From contig JABTUA010000002.1 of assembly GCA_015075635.1 (NCBI GenBank), positions 1,533,501-1,597,500 on the forward strand: a stretch of 64,000 nt of DNA. The letters run 5' to 3'. Position 1 is the first letter of the stretch, and each line of letters begins with the position of its first letter. The stretch comes from Polyangiaceae bacterium (GTDB lineage: Bacteria; Myxococcota_A; Polyangia; Polyangiales; Polyangiaceae). Below the pieces are notes generated by a model. The model made no database searches. It was not told where the DNA came from and saw nothing but the letters and a program-made list of their open reading frames with translations. The position numbers and the translations under genes were made by a program. This document shows positions 50,645-58,821 of this stretch, piece after piece.

Positions 50645-51201
50645 CCTGCGCTTCCTTCGTGAAGGCGCGCGATGGCGTCACCCCAGGTCTTGCCCTCCGC
50701 CAGCCAGCCCCGCACCTTCTCGGCGCCGGTCGTGCCTGCCATCAGGAAGCGAACGTGGTCAGCGTCGCGACCGAGCAAGACCGCCCGCCCGTCGCGTCCC
50801 ATGCAGCGCTGGAGCGCGCCCTCGAGCACCGCACCCAGGAGCGCGTCGCCCGCGCTGCCGAGCGGCGAGCCCTCGATCACGAACACGAGCGCTTTGCCCC
50901 AACGCTCGAGGGACAGCGAGCCGAAGCCGAGCAGCGCGAGGTTGCCCCCCAGGTGCTCGACGAAGCCCTCGACGCCGATGTTCTGTCCCGAGTCCCCCCA
51001 GTGCGCCGTGATCCGGAGCCCGACCTCGGTCCCGAGCTTGCGCCCGAAGTCCGCCAACGACTCTGTACCGGCGTGCTTGCACAGCTCGACCAACGCGTCC
51101 GGCGGGACGAGCAGGCGGGGGCCGGCGCCCTCCAGGTGCACGGATCCTCGCCCCAGGTCGAACTTCACCGAGTGGGACGGGTCGAATCGCGAAACGGCCA
51201 T
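50641..51201 (-). CDS. Conserved soluble protein, unknown
   Basis: A 186-residue protein from the ATG at 51201. The sequence looks like a folded alpha/beta domain: SVKFDLGRGSVHLEGAGPRLLVPPDALVELCKHAG in the first half, ALVFVIEGSPLGSAGDALLGAV in the second, ending VRGWLAEGKTWGDAIARLH. I cannot assign a family. The partner is the acidic protein downstream; the pair may be a small functional unit. Confidence 0.6.
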   Translation of the reverse strand: MAVSRFDPSHSVKFDLGRGSVHLEGAGPRLLVPPDALVELCKHAGTESLADFGRKLGTEVGLRITAHWGDSGQNIGVEGFVEHLGGNLALLGFGSLSLERWGKALVFVIEGSPLGSAGDALLGAVLEGALQRCMGRDGRAVLLGRDADHVRFLMAGTTGAEKVRGWLAEGKTWGDAIARLHEGSAG

Positions 51202-51253
51202 GCTGCCTCGTGGTGCGGGAGCCCCTCTCCGGGTGTGCCAGTATAGGGCGGCC

Positions 51254-52651
51254 GTGCGCGAGCGTGTCAATTCTCCGCGGGATCTCCGGGGCGTGGGGTG
51301 CCTCGCGGTCGCCTTCGCGGCGCTCGCGCTCACGCTCCCGGCCCGAGCCCAGCCCCCGCGCGAGCGCCCGCTGCTCTTCGGCGGCGGCCCCATTCCGGAG
51401 AAGGCGCCGGTCCAGAGAGACCCCTGGCTGCCCACGGGCGCGCGGGTTCCCTCGGCCCCAGACAGGCCCGGGGACGTCGAGCCTCCCGGCTGCTCGTTTC
51501 GCTACCCCGTTTGCGTTCACCGCGGCGCGGGGGTCAGCGAGACCGCGGCAGCGCAGGCGCTGGTGGCGCTGGAGGGTGCGTATCAGCGCTTGGTCCACGT
51601 GCTCGGCTTGCCCGCCCCAGCGTGGGACGCCGGGCGAGGCGGCAGCGATGCCCTGGACCTCTACTTGAGCGTGGAGCCGGCGCGCCTGGAGGTCGAAGCC
51701 GAGCCCATCGTCACCGGGCGCTTCGACCGCGCTGCTGCGTTCTGTCGCGTCGGCCCGGTGCCGTCGAGCCGCGACGCGACGCTCTGTGTGGGCGAGGCCA
51801 TCGCGCTCGCGCTCGATCCCGCCGAGACACCACACTTGCGTCGCGCCTACGCCACGCACCTCTGGCACCTCGGCGCGCCGCCGGTGAGCGCCGATCTGGA
51901 GGCCATCGACGACGTGCAAGCAAACCCCGAGCGGGCCATCGCGACCCGCGAGCGGGGACCGGCTTCGGAGGGCGCGGCGCTGCTCTTCGAGCACCTCGAC
52001 GCGAGCCGCGGCACGGGCTTCCCGGGCACGCTCGCCACCCACCTGCTCTCCATCGCCGTCAGCAAGACCGAGCCCCGCGCGCTGCTCTGGGACAACTCAC
52101 CGGATCTGTTCGACGCGCTCCGCCGCGCGCTGGACGACAAGCCGCGGGACGCGGCCATGTTGTTCGCCGATCTGGCCGTCGCCCGCGGGTTCCTCGGGGC
52201 GCGGGACGACGGCGGACACCTGCCGGCGCTGGAGTGGACCGGCTCCTTCGGCCGCGCGCGCTTCGACTGGTCCATCAAGCTGTCGAGCTTGCCGCGCCGC
52301 GTGGCCTCGCTGCGACCCATCGAGCCGACCGGCGTGATGTACGTCTGGCTCGAGCTGGACCAGGATCTCGGGGACAAGGAGCTCGGATTCCAGGCCGAGT
52401 GGGAGTCCCCGGTGTCGTTCCAGTGGGCGCTGGTCAGCGTCGACGAGGAAGGGCAAGAGCTGAAGCGCATCTACGCGCCGTTCGTCGAGCGCGGCACTCG
52501 AGTGGAGCAGGCGCTCTCGGATCTGAAGGGTGCTCGCGGCCTGATGATCGTCGGCACGAACCTGGGCGGCGTGGGCCTCGCGTATCCGTTCGACCCGGAC
52601 TACGCGCCGTTCGAGCCCCACGGCTGCACGGTGTACCTGACCAAGCTCTAG
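51254..52651 (+). CDS. Secreted protein, unknown, myxobacterial
   Basis: A 465-residue exported protein starting with GTG at 51254. Signal peptide: GCLAVAFAALALTLPARA. The mature part contains the segment GSDALDLYLSVEP, a helical domain in the middle (ETPHLRRAYATHLWHLGAP) and a beta-rich C-terminus (GVMYVWLELDQDLGDKELGFQ). Four cysteines could pair. The pattern fits a metalloprotease-like secretory family of myxobacteria without a zinc motif, so I leave the function open. Confidence 0.65.
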   Translation: MRERVNSPRDLRGVGCLAVAFAALALTLPARAQPPRERPLLFGGGPIPEKAPVQRDPWLPTGARVPSAPDRPGDVEPPGCSFRYPVCVHRGAGVSETAAAQALVALEGAYQRLVHVLGLPAPAWDAGRGGSDALDLYLSVEPARLEVEAEPIVTGRFDRAAAFCRVGPVPSSRDATLCVGEAIALALDPAETPHLRRAYATHLWHLGAPPVSADLEAIDDVQANPERAIATRERGPASEGAALLFEHLDASRGTGFPGTLATHLLSIAVSKTEPRALLWDNSPDLFDALRRALDDKPRDAAMLFADLAVARGFLGARDDGGHLPALEWTGSFGRARFDWSIKLSSLPRRVASLRPIEPTGVMYVWLELDQDLGDKELGFQAEWESPVSFQWALVSVDEEGQELKRIYAPFVERGTRVEQALSDLKGARGLMIVGTNLGGVGLAYPFDPDYAPFEPHGCTVYLTKL

Positions 52652-52653
52652 AC

Positions 52654-53184
52654 TCAGTGGTTCGGCTCGAACGTGAGCGGCAACTCGAGCTCGTCGTCCT
52701 CGTCGCGGGCGGGCGACAAGCGCTCCTTCTTCACCGCGTCGAGCACGCAGGTCTCGAAGGCCGGCAGCGCGAGCTCCTTCGAGCTCTTCGCGCGAACTAC
52801 GCTGACGCTCTTGACGGCGCCGCTCTGATCCGGAGCGATGCGCAGCGTCAGGCGACCCTTGATGCCGAGAGCATGGCGCGCGTGACAATCCTGGGCGGCC
52901 ACGCCGATGCGCCGGATGCCTGCGGTGCGCGGATCACCCGCGGGCGCTTCGGGCTCCTTCGCGTCGGTCTTGAGCGCCGGCGCGTTCGGGGAGGAGAGCG
53001 GCGGTGGTGCAGCGTCGGCCGGGCTCTCTGCTCGCGGCGCGGCGCTCGGCGTGGCGGGCGCAGCGCTCGCGGGCGCGCTCGGCGCGGGCTCCGGCTCCGG
53101 CTTCGGCTCGGGAGCCCGAGGAGGCGGCGGCTCGGCGCAAGCAGCGAGCACACACAGGACCGAGAGCGCGAGGAGGCGGTGCAT
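52654..53184 (-). CDS. Lipoprotein with AgmX/TonB-like C-terminal domain
   Basis: A 176-residue predicted lipoprotein: signal peptide ending LAACAEP, then a Pro/Ala/Glu-rich linker. The C-terminal ~95 residues form an AgmX/PglI- or TonB-like domain (IKGRLTLRIAPDQSGAVKSVSVVRAK, AFETCVLDAVKKERLSPARDEDDELELPLTFEP). Its start overlaps the stop of the S8 protease gene by one base (TGATG), so the two are coupled. Confidence 0.65.
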   Translation of the reverse strand: MHRLLALSVLCVLAACAEPPPPRAPEPKPEPEPAPSAPASAAPATPSAAPRAESPADAAPPPLSSPNAPALKTDAKEPEAPAGDPRTAGIRRIGVAAQDCHARHALGIKGRLTLRIAPDQSGAVKSVSVVRAKSSKELALPAFETCVLDAVKKERLSPARDEDDELELPLTFEPNH

Positions 53185-55592
53185 CAGCTCCGGCTCCTTG
53201 TGTTGCGCCGGCGCGCCCAGAAGATCGAGAGCAGCAGAAACACGCCGGGGTGCAGGCCTCGGTCAGTGATCGAGCAGCCGCCGCGGGCGTCGGCACCCTC
53301 TTCGGCGAGGGCCCGATCCACCGCGATGGGCACGCTCCGAGCCAGGAACGGCTGGCCCCGGAAGCTGAGCGCGAGCCGGAGCTCGCCGCCTCCCGAGCCC
53401 GCATCCCCAGCCGCGGCGAAGCGCCAGAGCCCGGGTGCCAGCCGGGTCAGCGGCGTCACCACGCGCCCGCCCTCCACGGCCAGCTCGAGGCTCGAAGGAT
53501 CGAAACCGTCCACGATGTTCTCCTCGGCGGAGCGCAGCTCGAGCAGCGCCTCGAGGGGCCAGCTGGGATCGGGGTGCGCGTAGGAGGCCGCGAGCGCGAT
53601 CCAGCTTTCGCTCGCGTCCGGCTCGGTCCCGAGCGGCGACTTCGCCGAATCCATCACCGCGAGGGTGCCGACCAGGTCGAGCTCGCCCGGTCCCACCTGT
53701 TGCTCGAGCAGCACCGTTCCGTCGAGCGCGCGAGAGCCGGCCTGGAGCAACGTCCGCACGCCGAGCTGGTCGAGCGACGGATCGCGCTGAAAGAGCAGCG
53801 CGATGGCGCCGGACACGATCGGCGCGGCCATCGACGTGCCGCTGGAGAGCGCGTGGAAGTCGTCGATGACCAGGCAGCCGGGGCGTTCGCCGCACACGCT
53901 GCCGCCCGCGAAGATGCCCGCGCCGCCGTTCTTGTCGGGGTCGGACAGCGAGGACATCGCGCCGATCACGAACGCGCCTGGCGCCACCAGATCCGGCTTC
54001 ATCTGACCGCTCGAGCTCGGACCGGCTCCGCTGAAATAGGCCGTCGAGTCGGGCACCGGCGGGCTCATCGTGCCGAGCTTTTGCAGCACGACCTTCTCCT
54101 GGTTGCGATCCTCCCAGAGCACTCGGTTGACCGTGGCGCCGACCGCGATGAGCGCCGAGCTCGAGGCTGGGATGCCGATGGTCCCCTCCTTGCTCGCGCG
54201 CGGGAACAGCGCGCCGGGGGACCCGGCGCCCGGCGTGAGGTCGCCCTCGCTCTGTAGCCACATCCGCGCGGTGCCGTGACCTTCGAGCCGCAGCGCGAAG
54301 GTGGTGCTGGCGGCCCACGTCCCTTCGATGATGACCACGGCGCCGTTCGAGCCCTGGGTGATCGGGCTGCCCGCTCCCACGACCTGGTTCAGGATCGTCA
54401 CCTCCACGCCTTTGTCCGAGTAGGCGGCGCCCTCTCCCGGCGGCAAGGGCTCGATCCACTCGCCGTCGGAGTCGTCCACACCGACCTCCAGGCGATCACC
54501 GGGGCGACCGCTGATCCAAACGTAGACCGTGGCGCTGGTGCTGCTCTTTCCCACCGGCGGCGTGATGATGGGCACGCGCACGCTCGACTCGCGCGGCACG
54601 TGGACCTCGGTGTGGATGCCGAACGGCTGCGGATATCCGGAGTAGACCGCCCCGTAGACCCCGCCGCTGTTGCCCGCGGCGACGACGATGGCGCGCCCGA
54701 CAGTGCCCGGCCCGACGAACGCCGCGAGCCCGCGCTCGAGCGGCGTGAGCCCGTCGTGGCCCCCGAAGTCGCTGCCCAGGCTCAGGTTCACCACCGCGGG
54801 CGAGCCGAGCTCCTTGGCGCGCTCGAACACGAAGCGCGTGGCCAAGAGCACGTCGGGATCGAGGATCGCACCGTCCCCGCTGCGCGTGACGCGCACGCCG
54901 ACGATCGTCGCCTCGGGTGCGACCCCGACGTATTTGGCAGGGCTCTGCGACAGGCCGTTGCCCGCCGCGAGCGACGCGACGTGGGTGCCGTGGCCGAGCG
55001 TGTCGCGGGGCAGGAGCACCGAGTCGCTGGCGATCAGCTCGTCGATATCGTCTGCCGAGAGCACCGCGCAGGAGTAGCCGTTGCCGGTGCAGCCGAAGTC
55101 GGCCTCCAGATCCGGGTGACGCCCCAGGGGTTGCATGGAAAAGTCCAGCGCCCAGGCGACGCGGGACTTGCCGGCGGCGTCGCGCAAGTCCGGGTGCTTC
55201 GGATCGAAGCCGGTGTCGACGATGCCCACCACCACGCCTGTGCCGGTGAGGCCGGTGAGATCGCGGAACTGCGCGACACGCGTGGTGTCGTCGGCGGCGT
55301 TGAGCAGCGGGCGGCGGGGCGGCGCCCAAGTGATCGGCCAGTGTGGGTGAGCGGAGGCTAGGGCCGCCACGCTGGCGACGTTGCCGTGGTAGGCGGCAAA
55401 ACCGGGGGCGACGCTCACCAGCCCCGGCGGCGCCGGCGCGCCCGGCGGTAGCTCCACCAGCACCGAGAGCGCGCGATCCGGCGACTTGTGCTCCAGCACG
55501 CGCCCGAGCGAGCGCGCGTCCACCTGCGCGACCGCTGCGGACGCCACCAGCACGACACACGCCGAGGCGCGGAGCATCAGACCGGAACGCAC
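53184..55592 (-). CDS. Subtilisin-like (S8) protease with MYXO-CTERM-like tail
   Basis: An 802-residue exported serine protease. The catalytic triad sits in VVVGIVDTGFDPKHPDL (Asp), GHGTHVASLAAG (His) and SGTSMAAPIVSGAIALLF (Ser). A signal peptide (CVVLVASAAVA) and a large C-terminal beta region (ELRLALSFRG) are present. The tail GGCSITDRG followed by FLLLSIFWARRRN has the Cys-containing, hydrophobic and Arg-rich plan of MYXO-CTERM sorting signals, so the protein is probably anchored or processed at the cell surface. Start GTG at 55592 or ATG at 55577. It is coupled to the AgmX-like lipoprotein downstream. Confidence 0.88.
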   Translation of the reverse strand: MRSGLMLRASACVVLVASAAVAQVDARSLGRVLEHKSPDRALSVLVELPPGAPAPPGLVSVAPGFAAYHGNVASVAALASAHPHWPITWAPPRRPLLNAADDTTRVAQFRDLTGLTGTGVVVGIVDTGFDPKHPDLRDAAGKSRVAWALDFSMQPLGRHPDLEADFGCTGNGYSCAVLSADDIDELIASDSVLLPRDTLGHGTHVASLAAGNGLSQSPAKYVGVAPEATIVGVRVTRSGDGAILDPDVLLATRFVFERAKELGSPAVVNLSLGSDFGGHDGLTPLERGLAAFVGPGTVGRAIVVAAGNSGGVYGAVYSGYPQPFGIHTEVHVPRESSVRVPIITPPVGKSSTSATVYVWISGRPGDRLEVGVDDSDGEWIEPLPPGEGAAYSDKGVEVTILNQVVGAGSPITQGSNGAVVIIEGTWAASTTFALRLEGHGTARMWLQSEGDLTPGAGSPGALFPRASKEGTIGIPASSSALIAVGATVNRVLWEDRNQEKVVLQKLGTMSPPVPDSTAYFSGAGPSSSGQMKPDLVAPGAFVIGAMSSLSDPDKNGGAGIFAGGSVCGERPGCLVIDDFHALSSGTSMAAPIVSGAIALLFQRDPSLDQLGVRTLLQAGSRALDGTVLLEQQVGPGELDLVGTLAVMDSAKSPLGTEPDASESWIALAASYAHPDPSWPLEALLELRSAEENIVDGFDPSSLELAVEGGRVVTPLTRLAPGLWRFAAAGDAGSGGGELRLALSFRGQPFLARSVPIAVDRALAEEGADARGGCSITDRGLHPGVFLLLSIFWARRRNTRSRS

Positions 55593-55610
55593 CCGCCGGA
55601 GCTTAGCCCG

Positions 55611-56477
55611 TCAGCGCTCGTCGGTCAGGCTCTGCACCAGCCGCTCCAGCTCGGCCAGCCGTTCCGACGAATATCCCACCATGACGTCCCGCACCACGCC
55701 GCGCTTGTCGATCACGAACAAGGTCGGCAGCGCGTTGGCGCGGTAGGCCTGCGTGGTCTTGCCGCTGTGATCGGAGGCCACCGGATAGCCGATGCCGAGC
55801 TGCGCCGCGGCGTGCGTCGCGGGCACGACCGCGTCCATGGTGATCCCGAGCACGACCACGCCCTGGGCCGAATAGCGCTCGTGCCACTCGTTCATCTTCG
55901 GCACCAGGAACCGACACACGCCGCACCAGGGCGCCCAGAACTCGAGCACCACCACGCGACCACGCAGCGCGGGCAGGCTCGGCTCCACGCTGCCCTGGAC
56001 GGCCTCGAGGGACTCGAGGCGCGGCGCGGCCGCGTCCACGAACGAGAGCTTCATCACCCCGCTCTCGTCCGGCGCAGCGCCGAGCTCGGCCGCCAAGAGG
56101 CGCTGGGAATCCCCACGGCGCACCACCAGCGGCACTCGCGCGCCAGGCTCCCGCGCTCCCACCAGACGCACCACGTCCTCCGGCCCCAGCACGGGCGCAC
56201 CATCCAGCTTCAGGATCCGGTCCCCCGTCTCGAGCCCCGCGCGCTCGGCCGGGGAGCCGCGCAGCACGTTGCGAACCAGGACGCCGCCGTCGGCGTCCGG
56301 GGCCACGCTGACCTCCACGCCGAGCCAGCCGCGCGGCGAGATCCGAGGTTCCTCCTCGCCGCCCGGCCCCGCGCGCGCCGGCTCGGCGTGCGCCGCGGTG
56401 GAGGCCGGCTTGGGCGGCGGCGCGGCGGCCGCACAGCTCACGAGCGTGACGACGAGCACGACCGAGCTCTGCGACAT
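55611..56477 (-). CDS. PDZ-thioredoxin (TlpA-like) lipoprotein
   Basis: A 288-residue predicted lipoprotein. Signal peptide ends LVTLVSC. Residues ~55-130 form a PDZ-like domain (VLRGSPAERAGLETGDRILKLDG), and residues ~165-285 a thioredoxin/TlpA fold with the redox motif WAPWCGVCR (CxxC) and LPTLFVIDKRGVV. PDZ plus TlpA is an uncommon combination and would join substrate recognition with thiol reduction or oxidation in the periplasm. It is divergent from the haem protein at 56531. Confidence 0.82.
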   Translation of the reverse strand: MSQSSVVLVVTLVSCAAAAPPPKPASTAAHAEPARAGPGGEEEPRISPRGWLGVEVSVAPDADGGVLVRNVLRGSPAERAGLETGDRILKLDGAPVLGPEDVVRLVGAREPGARVPLVVRRGDSQRLLAAELGAAPDESGVMKLSFVDAAAPRLESLEAVQGSVEPSLPALRGRVVVLEFWAPWCGVCRFLVPKMNEWHERYSAQGVVVLGITMDAVVPATHAAAQLGIGYPVASDHSGKTTQAYRANALPTLFVIDKRGVVRDVMVGYSSERLAELERLVQSLTDER

Positions 56478-56530
56478 GCGAAGCCTCGTGGTACCATGCA
56501 GCTCACCTGCGCGCAGCCACCGTAACCCTC

Positions 56531-56995
56531 GTGCTCTTCGGCTTCGTCGCGCTGGCCTGCGCGGGCGGACGGCCTCCCGAAGCCGAGCCGAGCCAGCCTC
56601 GACGTGCAGCGACCGCGCCGCGCCCGGCGCCGCGTTGGGCACGCTTCGACGAGGTCGCGGCCTGGGCGCCCGCGAACCCGGAGCCCTTCGCATCGCGGGG
56701 CCACGGCGCCTCCGCCTACCTGATCGACGTGCGGGTGAGCCCAGCCGCACGCGAGGCCTACCTGGCGCTCAGGCCCGACCAGTCGCTTCCAATCGGCACG
56801 CTGGTCGCAGCCTTCCACAAGGACGCCAAGACCGGACGCCCGGGCCCCATCTACGTGATGGAACGCCAGGGCAGCGGTTGGAAATACTCGGCCTTCGAGG
56901 CGAGTGGGCGGACGGCCGAGCACGGCGTGCTGACCCTCTGCGAGCGCTGCCACGCCGAGTCGCCCACCGGGGGCCTGTTCGGGCTGCCGCGCTAG
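56531..56995 (+). CDS. Exported c-type cytochrome, P460-like
   Basis: A 154-residue protein starting with GTG at 56531. The N-terminus is a signal/lipoprotein-like segment (FVALACAGG). The C-terminus has one haem-attachment CERCHAE (CxxCH). The middle GTLVAAFHKDAKTGRPGPIYVMERQGSGWKYSAFEASG resembles cytochrome P460 domains. It is transcribed divergently from the PDZ-thioredoxin gene, which could supply thiol reduction for haem attachment. A terminator follows. Confidence 0.72.
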   Translation: MLFGFVALACAGGRPPEAEPSQPRRAATAPRPAPRWARFDEVAAWAPANPEPFASRGHGASAYLIDVRVSPAAREAYLALRPDQSLPIGTLVAAFHKDAKTGRPGPIYVMERQGSGWKYSAFEASGRTAEHGVLTLCERCHAESPTGGLFGLPR

Positions 56996-57013
56996 CGCGG
57001 GGCACAAAAGCAA

Positions 57014-57042
57014 AAAACCCGGCGGGGGTACCGCCGGGGTTT
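57014..57042 (+). terminator. Intrinsic-type terminator after the cytochrome gene
   Basis: AAACCCGGCGG (from 57015) pairs with CCGCCGGGGTTT (57031-57042) with a 5-base loop and one bulged G. It follows the cytochrome stop by 19 bases. No long T-run follows on the plus strand. Confidence 0.65.
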
Positions 57043-57351
57043 GCAAGGAACCGTGTCCAAGCCGAACAAGCTAAGCGACGAAGAAGAAGTAGAAAGCTAA
57101 GAAAGCCGACGTTTTCAGCACCCCATCCCCGGGGCGTCCAAGACCAAGCAATTAAGGTCGGGCTCGCCGAGCGAGTCGCCGACAACCAAGCCGCCTGCCC
57201 CTTAGCAGTGACCGTGCCAGCAGCCCGGGGAAGCGGGTAACCATCCGTAAGGGCGAGTCAATCGTCTCGGGCGCGTGAGAGCCTTCGATACCCGCCCTGG
57301 CAGCCGAGTCATGCCCCTCCTGTGCCTATGCAATTGTTGCAAAGCACCGGC
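57043..57351. other. Intergenic stretch without a supported gene
   Basis: About 300 bases with unlike composition to the neighbours: a purine-rich block near 57060-57110, several short inverted repeats and a segment GTGCCAGCAGCC near 57214 that echoes the 16S 530-loop. No ORF, tRNA or known RNA can be identified. It could hold a small RNA or simply the downstream region of aroE on the minus strand. Confidence 0.3.
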
Positions 57352-58179
57352 CTACTGGCCGATTCCCGCCTCTAGCGCGGCTTGCATCACGGCGATCGGG
57401 GCGTCCCGCCCCGTGTACAGCTCGAACTGCCGGCAGGCCTGGTGGAGCAACATGCGTCCCCCGTGGACCGTGCGCGCTCCAGCGCGCTCGGCCGCCTCGA
57501 TCAGGCGCGTGTGAACGGGCTTGTAGACGATGTCCATGATCACCCGCCCTGGCTGCAGCAGGCCCTCGGGCACGACGACCTCCGCGCCGTACTCGTCCAT
57601 GCCCGCCGACGAGCAGTTGACGACGGCGTCCACGCCGTCGAGAGCGGCCAAGCCGTCGAGGCCGCTCGAGTCGATGTCGATCGCGATGTCGCGCGCCAGC
57701 GCCTCGGCCTTCGCCTTCGTGCGATTCGCGATGTGGACGCGCATGCCGGCCTCGTGGAAGGCGAAGGCGGCGGCGCGGGCCGCGCCCCCGGCTCCGATCA
57801 CCACGACCCGCTTGCCTGCGAGCGGCAGCGCTTCGGCCAGCGCGCGGGCGGCGCCCCAGGCGTCGGTGTTGTGACCGGTGAGCACGCCGTCGTCGTTGAC
57901 GATGGTATTGACGGCCCCGATGCGCTCCGCGAGCGGGTCGAGGCGATCGAGCAGGGGCATCACCGAGAGCTTGAAGGGCATCGACACGCCGAAGCCGCGG
58001 ATGCCGAGCGCGCGCATGCCGGCGAGCGCCGCCGGCAGGTCCGCCTCGACCAGCGCGAAGGGCACGTAGACGAAGGGCAGCCCCAAGGCCCGATACCCGG
58101 CGCTGTGCATGGCTGCGCCCAGGGAGACCGGGTGCAGCGAGAGCGAGCCGCAGAGGGTGATGGGGGACCGGAGCGCCAC
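57352..58179 (-). CDS. aroE: Shikimate dehydrogenase-family protein (AroE-like)
   Basis: A 275-residue dehydrogenase of the AroE family, which reduces 3-dehydroshikimate to shikimate with NADPH. Features: GVSMPFKLSVMPLLDRLDPLAERIGAVNTI with the catalytic Lys, GHNTDAWG with the Asp, VIGAGGAARAAAFAF as the NADP-binding loop and QACRQFELYTG at the end. The N-terminal SLHPVS motif differs from the usual SLSP, so a non-shikimate substrate remains possible. Start is the GTG at 58179; extending to 58254 would run toward the tRNA gene. Confidence 0.85.
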   Translation of the reverse strand: MALRSPITLCGSLSLHPVSLGAAMHSAGYRALGLPFVYVPFALVEADLPAALAGMRALGIRGFGVSMPFKLSVMPLLDRLDPLAERIGAVNTIVNDDGVLTGHNTDAWGAARALAEALPLAGKRVVVIGAGGAARAAAFAFHEAGMRVHIANRTKAKAEALARDIAIDIDSSGLDGLAALDGVDAVVNCSSAGMDEYGAEVVVPEGLLQPGRVIMDIVYKPVHTRLIEAAERAGARTVHGGRMLLHQACRQFELYTGRDAPIAVMQAALEAGIGQ

Positions 58180-58254
58180 GGCCCGGGAGAGTAGCGCGGG
58201 ACCCGTTTGTTCAGTTGAGTCGAGGCGTTTTCGTGCTATTGAGCGCCCCTCCAA

Positions 58255-58331
58255 GCACCCGTAGCTCAGCTGGATAGAGCATCGGTCTACGGAACCGAGG
58301 GTCGCATGTTCGAATCATGCCGGGTGCGCCA
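58255..58331 (+). tRNA. tRNA-Arg (anticodon ACG), CCA encoded
   Basis: A full cloverleaf fits: acceptor GCACCCG/CGGGTGC, D-arm with GCTCAGCTGGATAGAGC, anticodon stem TCGGT/ACCGA with loop CTACGGA (anticodon ACG), T-arm GCATG TTCGAAT CATGC, then G and the encoded CCA. The anticodon A34 is the target of TadA, whose gene starts 12 bases downstream. Confidence 0.97.
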
Positions 58332-58343
58332 GGGTCCTGGGCC

Positions 58344-58814
58344 ATGACCCAGAGCGACGACGACTGGATGGGTGAGGCCCTGGCCGAGGCGGACCTGGCC
58401 GAGGCCCACGCGGACGTGCCGATCGGCTGCGTGATCGTCGGCGCGACCGGCCAGCTGCTCGCGCGTGGGCACAACCGCCGCGAGCTCGACGACGACCCGA
58501 CCGCCCACGCGGAGATCCTGGCGCTCCGCGACGCCTCCAAGGTCGTCGGCCACTGGCGCCTGGACGGCGCCACCGTGTACGCGACGCTCGAACCCTGCCC
58601 GATGTGCGCCGGGGCGCTGGTCAACGCCCGTGTCGCGCGCTTGGTCTACGGGGCGCCCGATCCCAAGGCGGGCGCGGTGGACACGCTGTTCGAGATCGGG
58701 CGTGACCCGCGCTTGAACCATCGCTTCGCGATCACCGCGGGCGTGCGTCGCGACGAGTGCGCCGCGCGCCTGAGCGCCTTCTTCGCCAAGCTGCGCGCGC
58801 TCGGGCAGAAGTAG
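58344..58814 (+). CDS. tadA: tRNA adenosine(34) deaminase TadA
   Basis: A 156-residue zinc deaminase that converts A34 to inosine in tRNA-Arg(ACG). The catalytic HAE in PTAHAEILALRDA and the zinc-binding PCPMCAGALVNARV are present, and the loops around ADVPIGCVIV and GHNRRELDDDPTAH are those of tRNA deaminases rather than nucleoside deaminases. The start is the ATG at 58344, 12 bases after the tRNA end. The tRNA and its modifying enzyme thus are likely to share one transcript. Confidence 0.95.
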   Translation: MTQSDDDWMGEALAEADLAEAHADVPIGCVIVGATGQLLARGHNRRELDDDPTAHAEILALRDASKVVGHWRLDGATVYATLEPCPMCAGALVNARVARLVYGAPDPKAGAVDTLFEIGRDPRLNHRFAITAGVRRDECAARLSAFFAKLRALGQK

Positions 58815-58821
58815 TCGGTAG

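Noticed and set aside
57200..57250. Possible 16S rRNA piece
   Set aside because: Only about 12 bases resemble the 530 loop and the flanks do not fold or align as 16S; no other rRNA is on that strand nearby.
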